Origin: a bacterium
GTDB lineage: Bacteria > Actinomycetota > Acidimicrobiia > Spongiisociales > ZC4RG35
Assembly (NCBI GenBank): GCA_028824015.1
Contig: JAPPFC010000036.1
Coordinates: 186,001 to 250,000 of the forward strand
DNA: 64,000 bases
Reading direction: 5' to 3'
In this document: positions 62,939 through 64,000 of the stretch, one piece after another
Layout of the letters: the number at the start of each line of letters is the position of its first letter
How positions within the stretch are numbered: the stretch's first letter is position 1
Position numbers and translations under genes: made by a program
The notes under the pieces: model-generated
Databases searched by the model: none
What the model was told of the DNA's origin: nothing
The model's input: only the letters and a program-made list of their open reading frames with translations

Positions 62939-64000
62939 GAAGGCAACCGGACCTCGTGCACGAGCTCATCACCCTCCACCGACAGCCGTCCGAGGTCTTC
63001 ACCGTTCCCTCCGATTCCCTCGCCTATCAGACCGACCAGGGTTCCGGCATCCTCTCCTGCTTCGATCAAGGAAGGATCAACCATAGCCTCGATGGCGTTG
63101 CGGTACGTGCCGATCCCCCCGGCTATGTCATAGTCGTTGAGGCGCAGGTGACAGCGCCAGTACTCCTTCCAAGCCGCTCCGGGGTCGGTCGCCCCGCTGG
63201 GATCCATCACCGCGAACAGTTCATACCCCGAGTTCCTGACAACGTCCTCCATGACCTCATTACCCAGCGTGTTCCTCACCTCCAGCCAGAGCAGGGCGAG
63301 CCAGAAGCGGTAAACGTCGTGGATGGCGTCGCGCCATCCGAACAGGCACTCTTCGACAAGCTCGATCGCCTCTTCCCGGTTTCCGCCTTCCACTCGTTGA
63401 ATCAACCGGTCGAGGGGATGTGTGGCAATCCACACCAGTTGCTCGTCGGTCAGCCATCGGCCCGGATCGGCTGCCTTTACTTCCAGACTCGCCCGATCCG
63501 GCAAGGGGAGTTCGGCCCGCTCGTAGAACTCGTCGGGGGGGAGATGACCGTCCTTGTAGGTGTGCTGCAGGCAGATCCCCTGCTCCCGCAGCGGAGTCCA
63601 GCCTTCGACGATGAACACCGCCTTGTTGTAGCGAAGGGCGGCGTGGCCCATCTCCGAGCAGTGGTTGCAATAGCTCGGATAGTCGGTGGACATGAAAGTA
63701 GAGAGAGTCGGGCGCACCGAGAGAGGCAGCGCCCGTTTGCCCTGGTATTTCCCCTCCTGGATCAAACGCATGCCGCTTCCGCACGGACCCAGGATGAAAG
63801 TGAACCTTTCAGGATCCTCCACCAGTTCGAACTCGGTGGCGTGCCAATGCCACCCGGCCGCGATGTTGTTGAGCCGCTGCATTATCGGACCCTGCGAATA
63901 CTGGGGTATCTCCCCGTCACCCATCAGATCCAGTACCACCCGCCGACCGATGGCCTCACCTTCCTCGGGCCCCGCAATCCGGATCCCTTCAGCCAGCGTC
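62935..64000 (-). CDS. Unrecognised protein with CNHC motif, partial (N-terminus outside window)
   Basis: The frame stays open to the right edge (residues reading TLAEGIRIAGPEEGEAIGRR precede a GTG at 63939), so at least 354 residues are seen and the true start lies outside. Notable features are FILGPCGSGMRLIQ and YCNHCSEMGHAALRYNK, a possible metal or redox site. The C-terminal half is rich in Trp and Glu. It is coupled to the Gfo-type dehydrogenase by 4 bp, so it likely belongs to the same sugar or polyol pathway. No family could be named. Confidence 0.75.
   Translation of the reverse strand, partial: TLAEGIRIAGPEEGEAIGRRVVLDLMGDGEIPQYSQGPIMQRLNNIAAGWHWHATEFELVEDPERFTFILGPCGSGMRLIQEGKYQGKRALPLSVRPTLSTFMSTDYPSYCNHCSEMGHAALRYNKAVFIVEGWTPLREQGICLQHTYKDGHLPPDEFYERAELPLPDRASLEVKAADPGRWLTDEQLVWIATHPLDRLIQRVEGGNREEAIELVEECLFGWRDAIHDVYRFWLALLWLEVRNTLGNEVMEDVVRNSGYELFAVMDPSGATDPGAAWKEYWRCHLRLNDYDIAGGIGTYRNAIEAMVDPSLIEAGEDAGTLVGLIGEGIGGNGEDLGRLSVEGDELVHEVRLPS

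Overview
The window is GC-rich, densely packed chromosomal DNA. It most likely comes from an actinobacterium, probably an Acidimicrobiia-type organism. The support is a NucS/EndoMS mismatch endonuclease, GTG and TTG starts, many 4-bp ATGA overlaps, and three lipoprotein receptors with TTAAP-type linkers after the lipid-attached cysteine. The linker clue rests on general experience, not a search. No rRNA, tRNA, CRISPR array or insertion sequence was seen.

Layout. (1) About 1-10063, minus strand: a catabolic operon with two phosphotriesterase-family paralogs, a peptide-type ABC receptor, a CocE/NonD hydrolase, a threonine-aldolase-family lyase, a fused two-ATPase ABC protein, a GntR/FCD regulator, and an amidase that runs off the left edge. 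The receptor gene has its own promoter with a 20/22-match inverted repeat at the start point. A divergent CitE/HpcH-type lyase (10123-10995) sits beside it. (2) 11301-12014: a Phd-type antitoxin and PIN toxin pair with an AT-rich promoter. (3) 12172-36224: about 24 kb of minus-strand genes, mostly joined by overlapping starts and stops. In transcription order they are a LivK-type receptor, RidA, an EthD-like protein, an IclR regulator, LivHMGF, HyuA, HyuB and a class III aminotransferase, a family III CoA-transferase, E1 alpha and beta of a 2-oxoacid dehydrogenase, a second HyuA, HyuB and aminotransferase set, two SDR dehydrogenases, E2, and an M24-family protein. The twice-repeated ATP-dependent amidohydrolase plus aminotransferase module suggests import, ATP-driven opening of lactam- or hydantoin-like rings, transamination, oxidation and CoA activation.

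(4) 36557-43951: a hotdog thioesterase, a class I aminotransferase and MsrA. Next comes a cluster that looks osmotic: a protein fusing a ProX/OpuAC compatible-solute-binding domain to an ionotropic-glutamate-receptor-like K+ channel (TVGYGD filter), divergent from a BCCT transporter that overlaps a free ProX-like lipoprotein. (5) 44053-57791: housekeeping and mixed genes, including purB, a YcaQ-like glycosylase, purA, an alpha/beta hydrolase, an S51-like protein fused to a cysteinyl-tRNA-synthetase-like tail, a thiamine transporter pair behind a TPP riboswitch, nucS, an M20 peptidase, an M50 protease, an acyl-CoA dehydrogenase and a DsbA-fold protein. (6) 57861-64000: a ribose-type sugar ABC transporter beside a sugar isomerase/epimerase-type TIM barrel, a Gfo/Idh/MocA oxidoreductase and an unrecognised cysteine-motif protein cut by the right edge.

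The most unusual items are the ProX-channel fusion next to BCCT-ProX, and the duplicated hyuA-hyuB-aminotransferase operon. Very long open frames opposite many genes are composition artefacts and are not annotated.
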